Of a stretch of 12,283 nt of DNA, positions 6,081-12,283 are shown one piece after another. Source of the stretch: JBHEPS01 sp046261635. GTDB lineage: Bacteria > Acidobacteriota > Thermoanaerobaculia > Gp7-AA8. The stretch's first letter is position 1; every line of letters begins with the position of its first letter. The notes beneath the pieces were generated by a model. It searched no databases. It saw only the letters and a list, made by a program, of their open reading frames with translations, and was not told where the DNA came from. The stretch covers positions 1-12,283 of the forward strand of contig JBHEOL010000283.1 of NCBI GenBank assembly GCA_046261635.1, written 5' to 3'. The translations under genes and the position numbers were made by a program.

Positions 6081-6692
6081 TTGAAATCGATACTGGTTCT
6101 GTCGCTGGCCCTCGTGGCCAGCGTTTCCTTCGCCGCCGGTAACGCGGCAATCGAACGATCCCTCGAGGTCACCGCCGGCCAGCAGGCCGACTTCGTCCAG
6201 AAATTCACGCCCAAGGGATTCACCCGAGAGAGGATCGAGAAGGGGTCGGTCGTTTTCGGCGAAGCGCCCAGGATGCGGTGGACGTACGCGAGTCCGGAGG
6301 AGAAGCTGTTCGTGTTCGACGGCTCCACCTCGTGGCTGTACGCGCCGGCGGACCGCCAGGTCATGGTCGCACGGCTGACGGAGGAAGACCGGAAAGGGCT
6401 GCCGTTCGTCATCCTTTCCGACTCCAAGGCTTTGCGGGCTTCGTACGAAGTCCGCGAAACGGCGTCGAACGGTCTGGTGACGACTTCCCTGACGCCCAGA
6501 ACGACGGCCGCGCTGGTTCGCAATCTCGTGGTGGTGACGGACGCCCGGGACGGCCGTCCGAGGAGGATCGAGTACATCGACCGCCAGGGAAACCGGACGG
6601 TTTTCGAGTTCGCGAATTATCGCCCTGCCACGATCGGCGCCGCGACGTTCCGGTTCGACCCTCCTCCTGGAGTCGAAGTCGTTCGCCAGTAG
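6081..6692 (+). CDS. lolA: LolA-family outer-membrane lipoprotein carrier
   Basis: LolA is the periplasmic chaperone that takes lipoproteins from LolCDE and delivers them to the outer membrane. The 203-residue length is normal for the family. TTG 6081 is chosen because GGGAGG (6068-6073) lies 7 bases upstream and a signal peptide follows at once: MKSILVLSLALVASVSFA, with cleavage likely before AGN. The mature part shows the family order: QQADFVQKF, then GSVVFGEAPRMRWTYASPEEK (the common 'G.....P..RW.Y..P..' segment), FVFDGSTSWLYAPADRQV, and a C-terminal FRFDPPPGVEVV strand as in 'F.f..P.GvdV'. Sequence divergence in LolA is high, so assignment rests on this motif order. It is 35 bases after the unknown gene and 43 bases before yajQ, probably in one operon from kdsD. 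Confidence 0.88.
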   Translation: MKSILVLSLALVASVSFAAGNAAIERSLEVTAGQQADFVQKFTPKGFTRERIEKGSVVFGEAPRMRWTYASPEEKLFVFDGSTSWLYAPADRQVMVARLTEEDRKGLPFVILSDSKALRASYEVRETASNGLVTTSLTPRTTAALVRNLVVVTDARDGRPRRIEYIDRQGNRTVFEFANYRPATIGAATFRFDPPPGVEVVRQ

Positions 6693-6735
6693 CTGCCGGA
6701 TGATTCCTATCGGAAATCGAGAGGTATAGAGAGAA

Positions 6736-7230
6736 ATGGCTCAGGAGTTTTCGTTCGACGTGGTGTCGAAAACGGACATGCAGGAAGTGACGAACGCGAT
6801 TCAGCAGGCGAAGCGCGAGCTGTCGACGCGGTTCGATTTCAAGGGAAGCAAGAGCGAGATCGATCTGACCGGAGAAGAGATCGTTCTGCTCTCGGACGAC
6901 AAGCAGAAGCTCAAGAGCGTCCGCGACATCCTCGAAGACAAGCTCGTCAAGCGGAAAGTCTCGCTGAAGGCGATGGACTACCAGACGGTGGAAGACGCCT
7001 CGATGGGGACTGTGCGCCAGCGGGCAAAGATCGTCCAGGGGATCGAGACCGACAAGGCGAAAGAGATCGTCCGCGCCATCAAGGACGCCAAGATCAAGGT
7101 GCAGGCCTCGATCCAGGGCGACCAGGTCCGCGTGACCGGCAAGACCAAGGACGAGCTTCAGCGGGCCATCGGGTTGATCAAAGAGAAGGACTTCGCCATT
7201 CCGCTCCAGTTCGTGAACTATCGCGGGTGA
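6736..7230 (+). CDS. yajQ: YajQ-family nucleotide-binding protein
   Basis: YajQ proteins bind nucleotides. Some homologues have been reported to bind cyclic di-GMP and act with a transcription regulator in virulence control, and other reports describe nucleic-acid binding. The 164-residue length matches the family exactly. Typical features are MAQEFSFDVVSKTDMQEV at the N-terminus, AKRELSTRFDFKGSKSEI (26-43), DYQTVEDASMGTVRQ (about 95-109), IKVQASIQGDQVRVTGKTKDE (about 120-140) and the terminal FVNYRG, giving the two ferredoxin-like halves. ATG 6736 is preceded by the purine-rich stretch GAGAGA, a modest Shine-Dalgarno. It is co-directional with lolA but 43 bases apart, so co-transcription is likely though not certain. 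The actual ligand in this organism is unknown. Confidence 0.95.
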   Translation: MAQEFSFDVVSKTDMQEVTNAIQQAKRELSTRFDFKGSKSEIDLTGEEIVLLSDDKQKLKSVRDILEDKLVKRKVSLKAMDYQTVEDASMGTVRQRAKIVQGIETDKAKEIVRAIKDAKIKVQASIQGDQVRVTGKTKDELQRAIGLIKEKDFAIPLQFVNYRG

Positions 7231-7237
7231 ATGCGTC

Positions 7238-7266
7238 TTTCCACATGAGCATGAATCGGATATTCT
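7238..7266 (+). promoter_or_regulatory. Candidate promoter for the polyprenyl synthase, leaderless start
   Basis: TTTCCA (7238-7243) and TATTCT (7261-7266) are spaced by 17 bases; each matches four of six consensus positions. The predicted transcription start falls at about 7273, next to or on the GTG start codon at 7274. No Shine-Dalgarno precedes that GTG, consistent with a leaderless message. Confidence 0.4.
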
Positions 7267-7273
7267 TGGCCTC

Positions 7274-8287
7274 GTGAGCACGCCCGGAACGCGCGTTCCC
7301 CCACCCGGGGCCGGCTCTCTTCGCCCTGAGCAGTTCCTCGATCTGATCGCACCAAAACTCGAGAGGGTCGAAGCCGAGTTGCGCCGTCAGTTCACCTCGC
7401 CGGTCCGGACAGTCCGGGAGGTGGGGGACCATATTCTCGACGGCGGCGGAAAACGCCTCCGCCCCGCCCTGCTCCTTCTCGTCTCCGACATGCTCGGTTA
7501 CGAGGGGGATCTGGACGTCACCCTCGCCGGAGTGATCGAGATGATCCACACGGCGAGCCTCGTCCACGACGACATCATCGACGACGCCGAGGTCCGAAGG
7601 GGAAAGACCTCGATCAACTACCGCTGGGGCAATTACCTGACCGTCCTGGTGGGCGATTATCTGTATGTCCGGGCCCTCGACACGGCCCTGGAAGCCCGCA
7701 GCCTCGAGATCCTCAAGACGCTCTCCTCGGCCACGATCCGCATGACCGAAGGGGAAATCCTCGGCTTCGAGCTCAATGGCCGCCCCGACATTACCCGCGA
7801 GGATTACTTCGACGTCGCCGAGCGGAAGACGGCCGCCATGTTCGGCGCCGCATGCCGCATCCCCGGCCTCCTGGTTCAGCATCCGGCAGAGGAGCGGCTC
7901 GAGGAGTACGGGCGCAACCTGGGCATTTGCTTCCAGCTGGTCGACGACGTGCTCGATTACACCTCCTCGACGGCGATCCTCGGCAAACCTGTCCTTTCCG
8001 ACCTCCGGGAGGGAAAAATCACCCTCCCCTTGATTCTCTCCCGCCCCAGGGCGACCGAAGCCGAGCGGCGGCTGATCGATCGCGTCGTCACCGAAAAGGA
8101 TTTCGGCTCGACCGACCCTCAGGAGCTCGTCGCCATCGCCAACCGCTACGACGCCATCGAACAGACCCGCGATATCGCTCGCGACTACGCTTCCCGGGCT
8201 CGCGAAGCACTCGCTCCTTTTCCAGCCACAGCCTCGCGCAAGGGACTCGAATTCGCGCTCGACTTCGTTCTGAGCCGCGAGCGCTAG
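7274..8287 (+). CDS. ispB: Long-chain (E)-polyprenyl diphosphate synthase
   Basis: Adds isopentenyl diphosphate units to an allylic primer to make a long prenyl chain, most likely the side chain of the respiratory quinone. The 337-residue protein has the conserved order GGGKRLRP (57-64), the first aspartate-rich motif DDIID (99-103), GDYLYVRAL (127-135), the KT pair in AERKTAAMF (182-190), and the second aspartate-rich motif QLVDDVLD (221-228), then GKPVLSDLREGKITLP (237-252). The residues four and five before the first motif are small (A94, S95). This is typical of long-chain enzymes rather than farnesyl or geranylgeranyl synthases, which carry a bulky residue there. Exact chain length cannot be read from sequence, so the symbol is by family resemblance. 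GTG 7274 is the likely start; it has no Shine-Dalgarno. It follows yajQ by 43 bases but seems to have its own promoter. Confidence 0.92.
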   Translation: MSTPGTRVPPPGAGSLRPEQFLDLIAPKLERVEAELRRQFTSPVRTVREVGDHILDGGGKRLRPALLLLVSDMLGYEGDLDVTLAGVIEMIHTASLVHDDIIDDAEVRRGKTSINYRWGNYLTVLVGDYLYVRALDTALEARSLEILKTLSSATIRMTEGEILGFELNGRPDITREDYFDVAERKTAAMFGAACRIPGLLVQHPAEERLEEYGRNLGICFQLVDDVLDYTSSTAILGKPVLSDLREGKITLPLILSRPRATEAERRLIDRVVTEKDFGSTDPQELVAIANRYDAIEQTRDIARDYASRAREALAPFPATASRKGLEFALDFVLSRER

Positions 8288-8303
8288 GGAACGCAAGTTC
8301 CCT
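8286..8303 (+). promoter_or_regulatory. Hairpin with GCAA tetraloop at the end of the polyprenyl synthase gene
   Basis: AGGGAAC (8286-8292) and GTTCCCT (8297-8303) form a 7-bp stem closed by GCAA, a stable GNRA tetraloop. It overlaps the TAG stop codon (8285-8287). Only TT is present at its 3' side before GCCGC, so an efficient intrinsic terminator is unlikely. It may mark the 3' end of the message or be a weak terminator. Confidence 0.5.
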
Positions 8304-8319
8304 TGCCGCAAATAAGATC

Positions 8320-8349
8320 TTGACGCCCTCTGCGCGCATTACCTAAAAT
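8320..8349 (+). promoter_or_regulatory. Sigma70-type promoter for the TPR gene
   Basis: TTGACG (8320-8325) and TAAAAT (8344-8349) are separated by 18 bases, each matching five of six consensus positions. This is the best -35/-10 pair in the window. The predicted start near 8356 leaves a leader of about 43 nt containing the GGTGGGG ribosome-binding stretch. Confidence 0.6.
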
Positions 8350-8398
8350 AAGCTCGGTCGGGACTTTTCTCGACAACCTGGGAAAGGGTGGGGATGGG

Positions 8399-8782
8399 AT
8401 GCAGCGGATCCAGGTAAAACCTTCACAGTCGGTCCAGCGCGGCCGTCTTCTCTCCGCAATCCGAACCTATCTGCCAGGGGCCTGGTTCAGCCCCAGCTCC
8501 AGCGAGCTCGTATCGCTCTACCGCATCCGCTACCGGATGGCCCTCGAAGATGCGAAATACGACGCCGCCCTCATCTTCCTGAACAAGATTCTCGAGGTCG
8601 ATCCCGTCAACGCCGAGGCGAAGCTCTGCCTGGCCGAGCTCTATCATCGGTACCTTGGAGACCTCGGCCTTGCCGTCGAGCATTACAACAAGGTCATTCG
8701 CCTCACCGCCGGAATGCCCCAGGACCAGATCCACCGGCGCGCGCGCACCAGCCTTACCGAGATCCTCGATCTCCTGAGCTGA
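8399..8782 (+). CDS. Small tetratricopeptide-repeat (TPR) protein, unknown function
   Basis: This 127-residue protein has no signal peptide and no membrane segment. Two TPR-like helix pairs are visible. About 37-70 holds YRMALEDAKYDAALIFLNKILEVDP, with the typical Y..A...L.K.LE.DP pattern. About 71-105 holds AEAKLCLAELYHRYLGDLGLAVEHYNKVIRL. The second has the A..A/L..Y pattern, with one extra residue in its turn. A basic, Ser-rich head (1-36) includes a short hydrophobic patch, YLPGAWF. Such proteins are scaffolds; the partner is not apparent. ATG 8399 lies just after GGTGGGG; another ATG at 8394 is in a different frame. Its strong separate promoter argues for independent expression. The last 29 bases overlap the 3' end of the convergent GH3 gene. 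Confidence 0.85.
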   Translation: MQRIQVKPSQSVQRGRLLSAIRTYLPGAWFSPSSSELVSLYRIRYRMALEDAKYDAALIFLNKILEVDPVNAEAKLCLAELYHRYLGDLGLAVEHYNKVIRLTAGMPQDQIHRRARTSLTEILDLLS

Positions 8783-10379
8783 CAGGCGCCTCCACTTCCT
8801 CGGATTCCTCCACGCAATCGCGCCCCCCTTCCCCTTCCCTGCCGATCCCTTCGACCGTGACGGGGAGCCGCCCGGGAGCGCACCGCGCCCCTCTCGCCAC
8901 CTCGAGCGCTCCCCTCTGCGAATCCTCCGAGAGTCCGAACGAGAAAATCGTCCGTGTCGGCCGCAGCTCCCTGACGTCCCACGGAGAGCCGAGGACGATC
9001 AGCACGTCCGGCTGGCGATCGAGGATCGTGGCGGTCGACGCGATCAGCTTTCCGTGTCCCCGGTTGTGAATCGCGGCCACCCATTTCCCCTCGACTCCCC
9101 GGATCCGTGCCGCCATCGCCACGGCACTCCGCTCAATCTGGCCATCCTCCGGAGAGAAAGGGATGGTGATCTGCCTGCCGCGGAAAGCCCGACTGAGCTC
9201 GCCGGCGGGACCCGTATAGAGATCCTCGCCCGGATCCACGGTCGTCGGCCCTCCGATCGCGGTGAGTGCGCGTCTCGTAATCTCGAGCGCGAGGTTGGGA
9301 TCCGTACGACACAGCGGCGCATCCATGGCGGCGGTCTTGATTCGGGCCACCCGGCGGACAGAAGTCTCGACTCGCGCCCGCGTCAGCCTGCCCGATTGGA
9401 TCGCATCGAGAATGGCCCGGTAAACTGGTTCCCGATAACGCCGGGCCACGACCAGAACCATGTCCGCTCCGGCCTCGATCGCCCGCACCGCGAGCTCCCC
9501 CGGCTCCTTGGTCCCGAATCCAGGCATGTCGAGGACGTCGGTCACGACGAGCCCGTCGTACTCGAGCTCCTCACGCAGAAGACCCGTGATCAGTCCTTTC
9601 GAAAGCGTCGCAGGAACCCCCTCCTCCCCCGGCCAGCCAGCGTAGCTGGCGTGGGCCGTCATCACGCCGGCCACACCATTGCTGAGGGCGGCGACGAATG
9701 GTCTGAGGTCCGCGGCACGAAGCTCCTTTTCTCCGAGACCGACGACGGAACGGGAACGGTGAGTGTCGGTCTGGGCCCCTCCCTGTCCCGGGAAGTGCTT
9801 GGCGATCGCGGCAACGCCCGACGAACCGAGACCGGCGATCACTGCCCCTCCCAGGAGATTGACCACATCCGGATCGCTTCCAAACGAGCGCGTACCGAGC
9901 GGGGATCCGGGCCGCGCGAGATCGAGCACGGGTGCAAACACAGTGTTGACTCCGATCGTGCGGAGCGCGCATCCGGTATGAGCACCGGCCCGGCGTGCGA
10001 GATCGCGATCGCCGGTTGCTCCGAGCGCCATGGCGCCCGGCAGGGTCGCCGGATCGAATCGGATCACGCTCCCCCCCTCCTGGTCGACGGCGATGAGTGG
10101 AGCGAGGGAGGGCTCGGGCGCCAGCGAGCGGATCCTGGCCGTCAACGCAGCGGCACGCTCCGGATGCTCGAGGGTGGAACGGTAGGCGATGAGCAGGCCG
10201 ACCGACCGGTCACCGACCCAGAGGTCCAGCTCATCCGCGCCCTGGACGGCATCGAGACCCACACCGATCAGCTGCCCGGCGAGTTTTTCCGGCGGGAGGG
10301 GGTGCGGGAACTGGGCCGCCATCGCGGAGCCGACAGCGAGAGCGGAGGCCAGCACCAGCCTGAAGGGTTTCGGGCACAT
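8754..10379 (-). CDS. Secreted glycoside hydrolase family 3 beta-N-acetylhexosaminidase (NagZ-like)
   Basis: NagZ-type GH3 enzymes cleave terminal N-acetylglucosamine from peptidoglycan fragments. The 541-residue protein begins with a signal peptide (MCPKPFRLVLASALAVGSAM, cleavage likely near AA-QFP), so it is exported, unlike cytoplasmic E. coli NagZ. The GH3 barrel spans about 28-350: AVDQEGG (97-103), KHFPGQG (194-200), the NagZ-type acid/base dyad D205/H207 in TDTH, and the nucleophile D281 in VVTDVLDM. A further region (about 360-520) resembles a degenerate GH3 C-terminal domain, as in the two-domain secreted enzymes of Gram-positives. The tail past about 510 is acidic, low-complexity and probably disordered. 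The start at 10379 lacks a Shine-Dalgarno and lies 8 bases after a TACGAT element. Peptidoglycan specificity is inferred from the dyad; action on chitin-type oligosaccharides is possible. Confidence 0.9.
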   Translation of the reverse strand: MCPKPFRLVLASALAVGSAMAAQFPHPLPPEKLAGQLIGVGLDAVQGADELDLWVGDRSVGLLIAYRSTLEHPERAAALTARIRSLAPEPSLAPLIAVDQEGGSVIRFDPATLPGAMALGATGDRDLARRAGAHTGCALRTIGVNTVFAPVLDLARPGSPLGTRSFGSDPDVVNLLGGAVIAGLGSSGVAAIAKHFPGQGGAQTDTHRSRSVVGLGEKELRAADLRPFVAALSNGVAGVMTAHASYAGWPGEEGVPATLSKGLITGLLREELEYDGLVVTDVLDMPGFGTKEPGELAVRAIEAGADMVLVVARRYREPVYRAILDAIQSGRLTRARVETSVRRVARIKTAAMDAPLCRTDPNLALEITRRALTAIGGPTTVDPGEDLYTGPAGELSRAFRGRQITIPFSPEDGQIERSAVAMAARIRGVEGKWVAAIHNRGHGKLIASTATILDRQPDVLIVLGSPWDVRELRPTRTIFSFGLSEDSQRGALEVARGARCAPGRLPVTVEGIGREGEGGRDCVEESEEVEAPVSSGDRGSR

Positions 10380-10387
10380 CGGGAGAA

Positions 10388-10396
10388 ATCGTAACA
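10388..10396 (-). promoter_or_regulatory. Candidate extended -10 element for the GH3 gene
   Basis: Read on the minus strand this is TGTTACGAT, i.e. TGn followed by TACGAT (four of six to consensus). It ends 8 bases before the ATG at 10379, so the transcript would be almost leaderless. No -35 of quality is present at 17 bases. Confidence 0.3.
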
Positions 10397-10412
10397 GGGA
10401 GACTTCAAATAA

Positions 10413-10457
10413 TGGAGAGGTCGTTCTGGAGGCGCTCTCCGGGGCATCGCCTCTCCA
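10413..10457 (+). promoter_or_regulatory. Mutually exclusive hairpins upstream of the surface-protein gene
   Basis: TGGAGAGG (10413-10420) is perfectly complementary to CCTCTCCA (10450-10457). The same left arm can instead pair with CTCTCC (10435-10440), and GAGGCG (10429-10434) with CGCCTC (10448-10453). These folds compete. No T-tract follows at once; GTTTTTG is at 10461-10467, 3 bases later, so a terminator for transcripts entering from the left is possible. Confidence 0.4.
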
Positions 10458-10511
10458 CCCGTTTTTGAAGTAGACTTTCGACCATCAATCGCTGGAAAAG
10501 AAGGTGATCGC

Positions 10512-12283
10512 ATGTCTCTGCAGGGAGAAATCCGCTCAACGAGCGTCCAGGAGAGTGGCAGCGCTCTTCGATCCATCCTGATCTCGTTCGCCATCACGCT
10601 CGTATCGCTATTCGGATTCGCCGAGTCGGCGCTGGCGCAGATCGTCGTCAACACCACGGCGGACTATGCAATCGTCGATCCGGACGCGAATCAAACCGTG
10701 ACCTCCCTGCGGGAGGGTCTCCAGAACTCATTCAACTTTTGCGACGGGCCGTGTACGATCATTTTCAACATCACGACGGACGATCCAGGGTATGACGGGA
10801 CGACCTTCACGATCACCCTGGACAAGGCACTCGGAGCGCTTCCGCCGCTCCCGCAGTCCGACCTGTATATCGACGGGACATCCCAAGCCACATTCCTCAA
10901 GTTCGACTCGAACCCGAACGGGCCGGAGATCGTCATCGATGGTTCACAGCTCGATGCCCCCGCCCATGGATTCGAGATCAACGACATGAGCAATTGCACG
11001 ATCGACCATCTCGTGATCCAGGGCTTCCCCGGTCACGGGATTCTGATCATCGGGGGGCTCAATTTTACGAGCAATAACGCGATCTTCAGAAGCTACATCG
11101 GAACCAACGCCCAGGGAAGCGGGGCTGCTCCTAATGCCGGCGACGGAATTCACCTCACGAGCTTCGTGACGAGTACCCGTATCTTCAACAACCTCATCAG
11201 CGGGAACACGGGATACGGCGTCTATGCCGGACTCTTGTCCGGGGACAACCTGATCGACGGGAACGCCATCGGGGCCGACGCCTCGCTCTTGCTGCCTCTC
11301 GGAAACGGCCTGGGCGGAATCTACCTCGACTCTCCGTACAACAGGGTCGGCTTCGACGCGTTTCGGATCGGCAAGGCCAGTACAGAAACGGCCAATCTGC
11401 CGATGCGCTCGCGTCCGATCGGACGGGACGAGGCAGAACAGCCCTCCGTCGGAATCCTGACTCACGCTCCAATTTTTCCCGGCGGGAACGTCATCGCCTT
11501 CAACAACGGCCCCGGAGTGCTCCTCGATAACGGAGCACAGAACAATACCATCTACGGGAATCTGATCCGCGAGAATACGAAAGAAGGGGTCCTCGTCACC
11601 GACTCAGCCCTCGGCGGCAACACCATCACCGAGAACGACATCCTCCTGAACGGAGCGCTCGGAGTCGACCTCGGTGGCACGGTTGCCGGCGGCGATGGCG
11701 AGACTGCGAACGACGGGTTTAGTGGCGCTGGGCCCAATGACCTTGCGGACTACCCGATCATCACCTCCGCCGTTTACGACGGATCCACCAACACTACGAC
11801 GATCCAAGGTACGTACCAGGACTCGAACTACCCGCAGTCGGTGAGGATCGAAGTCTTCTCGAACGATGCCCCGGACCCGAGCGATTTCGGCGAAGGAGAG
11901 TCCTATCTCGGCTTCGATGATATCCTCATTACAGGGTTCCCCGACGTCTGGACCTACGTCCACACCGGCGATCTCAGCGGGATGTTCGCCACCGCGAACG
12001 CAACCCTGCAGAACGGCTCCACCTCGGAATTCAGCGAAGCGGTTCTCGTTCAATCGCTCGACGTCGGAATCGTCAAGACCGGCCCGGCTACCGTCATCGC
12101 GGGGCAGCCGATCACCTATACGTTGACGGCCACGAACTATGGCCCTGTGACCGGCGGAGCGGTCACGGTGACCGATCCGCTCCCAGGAGTCGGCTTCATG
12201 TCGGTCGGCTTCGTCAGCACGACCAACAACAGCTGGGTCTGCGGCGAGTCGCCAGCAGGGACCGTCACGTGCACGGCCACGGC
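10512..12283 (+). CDS. Secreted beta-helix/DUF11 surface protein, N-terminal 590 residues
   Basis: The frame is open from ATG 10512 to the window edge, so the gene is truncated. AAGGTG lies about 5 bases upstream as a Shine-Dalgarno. A signal peptide ends at about residue 42 (hydrophobic 21-38, then ESALA-QIV). Residues 44-72 (VVNTTAD then TVTSLREGLQNS) look like a CSLREA N-terminal region lacking its Cys. Residues about 112-390 form a right-handed parallel beta-helix, with repeated turns such as NNAIFRSYIG, TRIFNNLISGN, DNLIDGNAIG and NNTIYGNLIREN; a non-repetitive insert lies at about 281-322. A beta-sandwich-like segment follows (about 408-512, beginning PNDLADYPIIT and ending GSTSEFSEAV). 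A DUF11 domain starts at about 517 (DVGIVKTGPATVIAGQPITY to VTVTDPLPGV). The protein is probably exported and anchored or secreted by a C-terminal signal outside the window. Ligand and function are unknown; no carbohydrate-active catalytic residues could be assigned. Confidence 0.9.
   Translation, partial: MSLQGEIRSTSVQESGSALRSILISFAITLVSLFGFAESALAQIVVNTTADYAIVDPDANQTVTSLREGLQNSFNFCDGPCTIIFNITTDDPGYDGTTFTITLDKALGALPPLPQSDLYIDGTSQATFLKFDSNPNGPEIVIDGSQLDAPAHGFEINDMSNCTIDHLVIQGFPGHGILIIGGLNFTSNNAIFRSYIGTNAQGSGAAPNAGDGIHLTSFVTSTRIFNNLISGNTGYGVYAGLLSGDNLIDGNAIGADASLLLPLGNGLGGIYLDSPYNRVGFDAFRIGKASTETANLPMRSRPIGRDEAEQPSVGILTHAPIFPGGNVIAFNNGPGVLLDNGAQNNTIYGNLIRENTKEGVLVTDSALGGNTITENDILLNGALGVDLGGTVAGGDGETANDGFSGAGPNDLADYPIITSAVYDGSTNTTTIQGTYQDSNYPQSVRIEVFSNDAPDPSDFGEGESYLGFDDILITGFPDVWTYVHTGDLSGMFATANATLQNGSTSEFSEAVLVQSLDVGIVKTGPATVIAGQPITYTLTATNYGPVTGGAVTVTDPLPGVGFMSVGFVSTTNNSWVCGESPAGTVTCTAT

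Noticed and set aside
7178..8311. A 377-codon minus-strand frame opposite the polyprenyl synthase
   Set aside because: It mirrors a gene with both aspartate-rich motifs and also covers the end of yajQ; it shows no family features.
9054..10394. A 446-codon plus-strand frame opposite the GH3 gene
   Set aside because: The minus strand has a signal peptide and GH3 active-site motifs in order; the plus-strand product is Arg/Gly/His-rich with no domain.

Overview
The window is a GC-rich, gene-dense stretch of chromosome from a Gram-negative (diderm) bacterium. It encodes LPS transport permeases, a Kdo-pathway isomerase, a LolA-like lipoprotein carrier and a secreted peptidoglycan-recycling-type glycosidase. 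A one-piece LptF-LptG permease, a small duplicated-domain protein between kdsD and lolA, and a beta-helix/DUF11 surface protein with a CSLREA-like N-terminus together resemble Acidobacteriota (Thermoanaerobaculia-like) genomes. That placement is an inference from gene content, not from a marker gene. No mobile element, CRISPR array, rRNA or tRNA was recognised.

Layout. (1) Bases 2-121 are the 3' end of a gene that starts outside the window. (2) Bases 122-396 are intergenic, with four CCAGAAR heptamers at the left edge and four inverted copies at the right edge, and a candidate promoter between them. (3) Bases 397-2712 encode LptF fused to LptG. (4) Bases 2713-2866 hold two near-identical palindromes in opposite orientation and then a bidirectional terminator shared with the convergent gene. 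(5) Bases 2867-4426, minus strand, encode ATP-type phosphoenolpyruvate carboxykinase. (6) Bases 4427-4669 are a divergent intergenic region. (7) Bases 4670-7230 are a co-directional run: kdsD, a small unknown, lolA-like and yajQ. (8) A long-chain polyprenyl diphosphate synthase (7274-8287) and a small TPR protein (8399-8782) follow, each with its own candidate promoter. (9) Bases 8754-10379, minus strand, encode a secreted GH3 beta-N-acetylhexosaminidase whose 3' end overlaps that of the TPR gene. (10) Bases 10512 to the window edge carry the N-terminal 590 residues of a large secreted beta-helix/DUF11 protein.

How the genes work together. Much of the window serves the envelope. KdsD makes the arabinose 5-phosphate precursor of Kdo, LptFG extracts LPS from the inner membrane, LolA carries lipoproteins to the outer membrane, the polyprenyl synthase makes a quinone side chain or a related isoprenoid, and the GH3 enzyme trims or recycles murein. 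PEP carboxykinase and YajQ (a nucleotide/c-di-GMP-binding family) are metabolic and regulatory neighbours. PEP is also a substrate for Kdo and murein synthesis, but adjacency here does not prove a link.

No clear new multi-gene system is visible. The observations most worth following up are the LptF-LptG fusion, the inverted heptamer arrays in front of it, the palindrome pair behind it in which one stem base pair has changed on both sides, the unknown protein between kdsD and lolA, and three genes whose -10-like elements sit so close to the start codon that their mRNAs may be leaderless.
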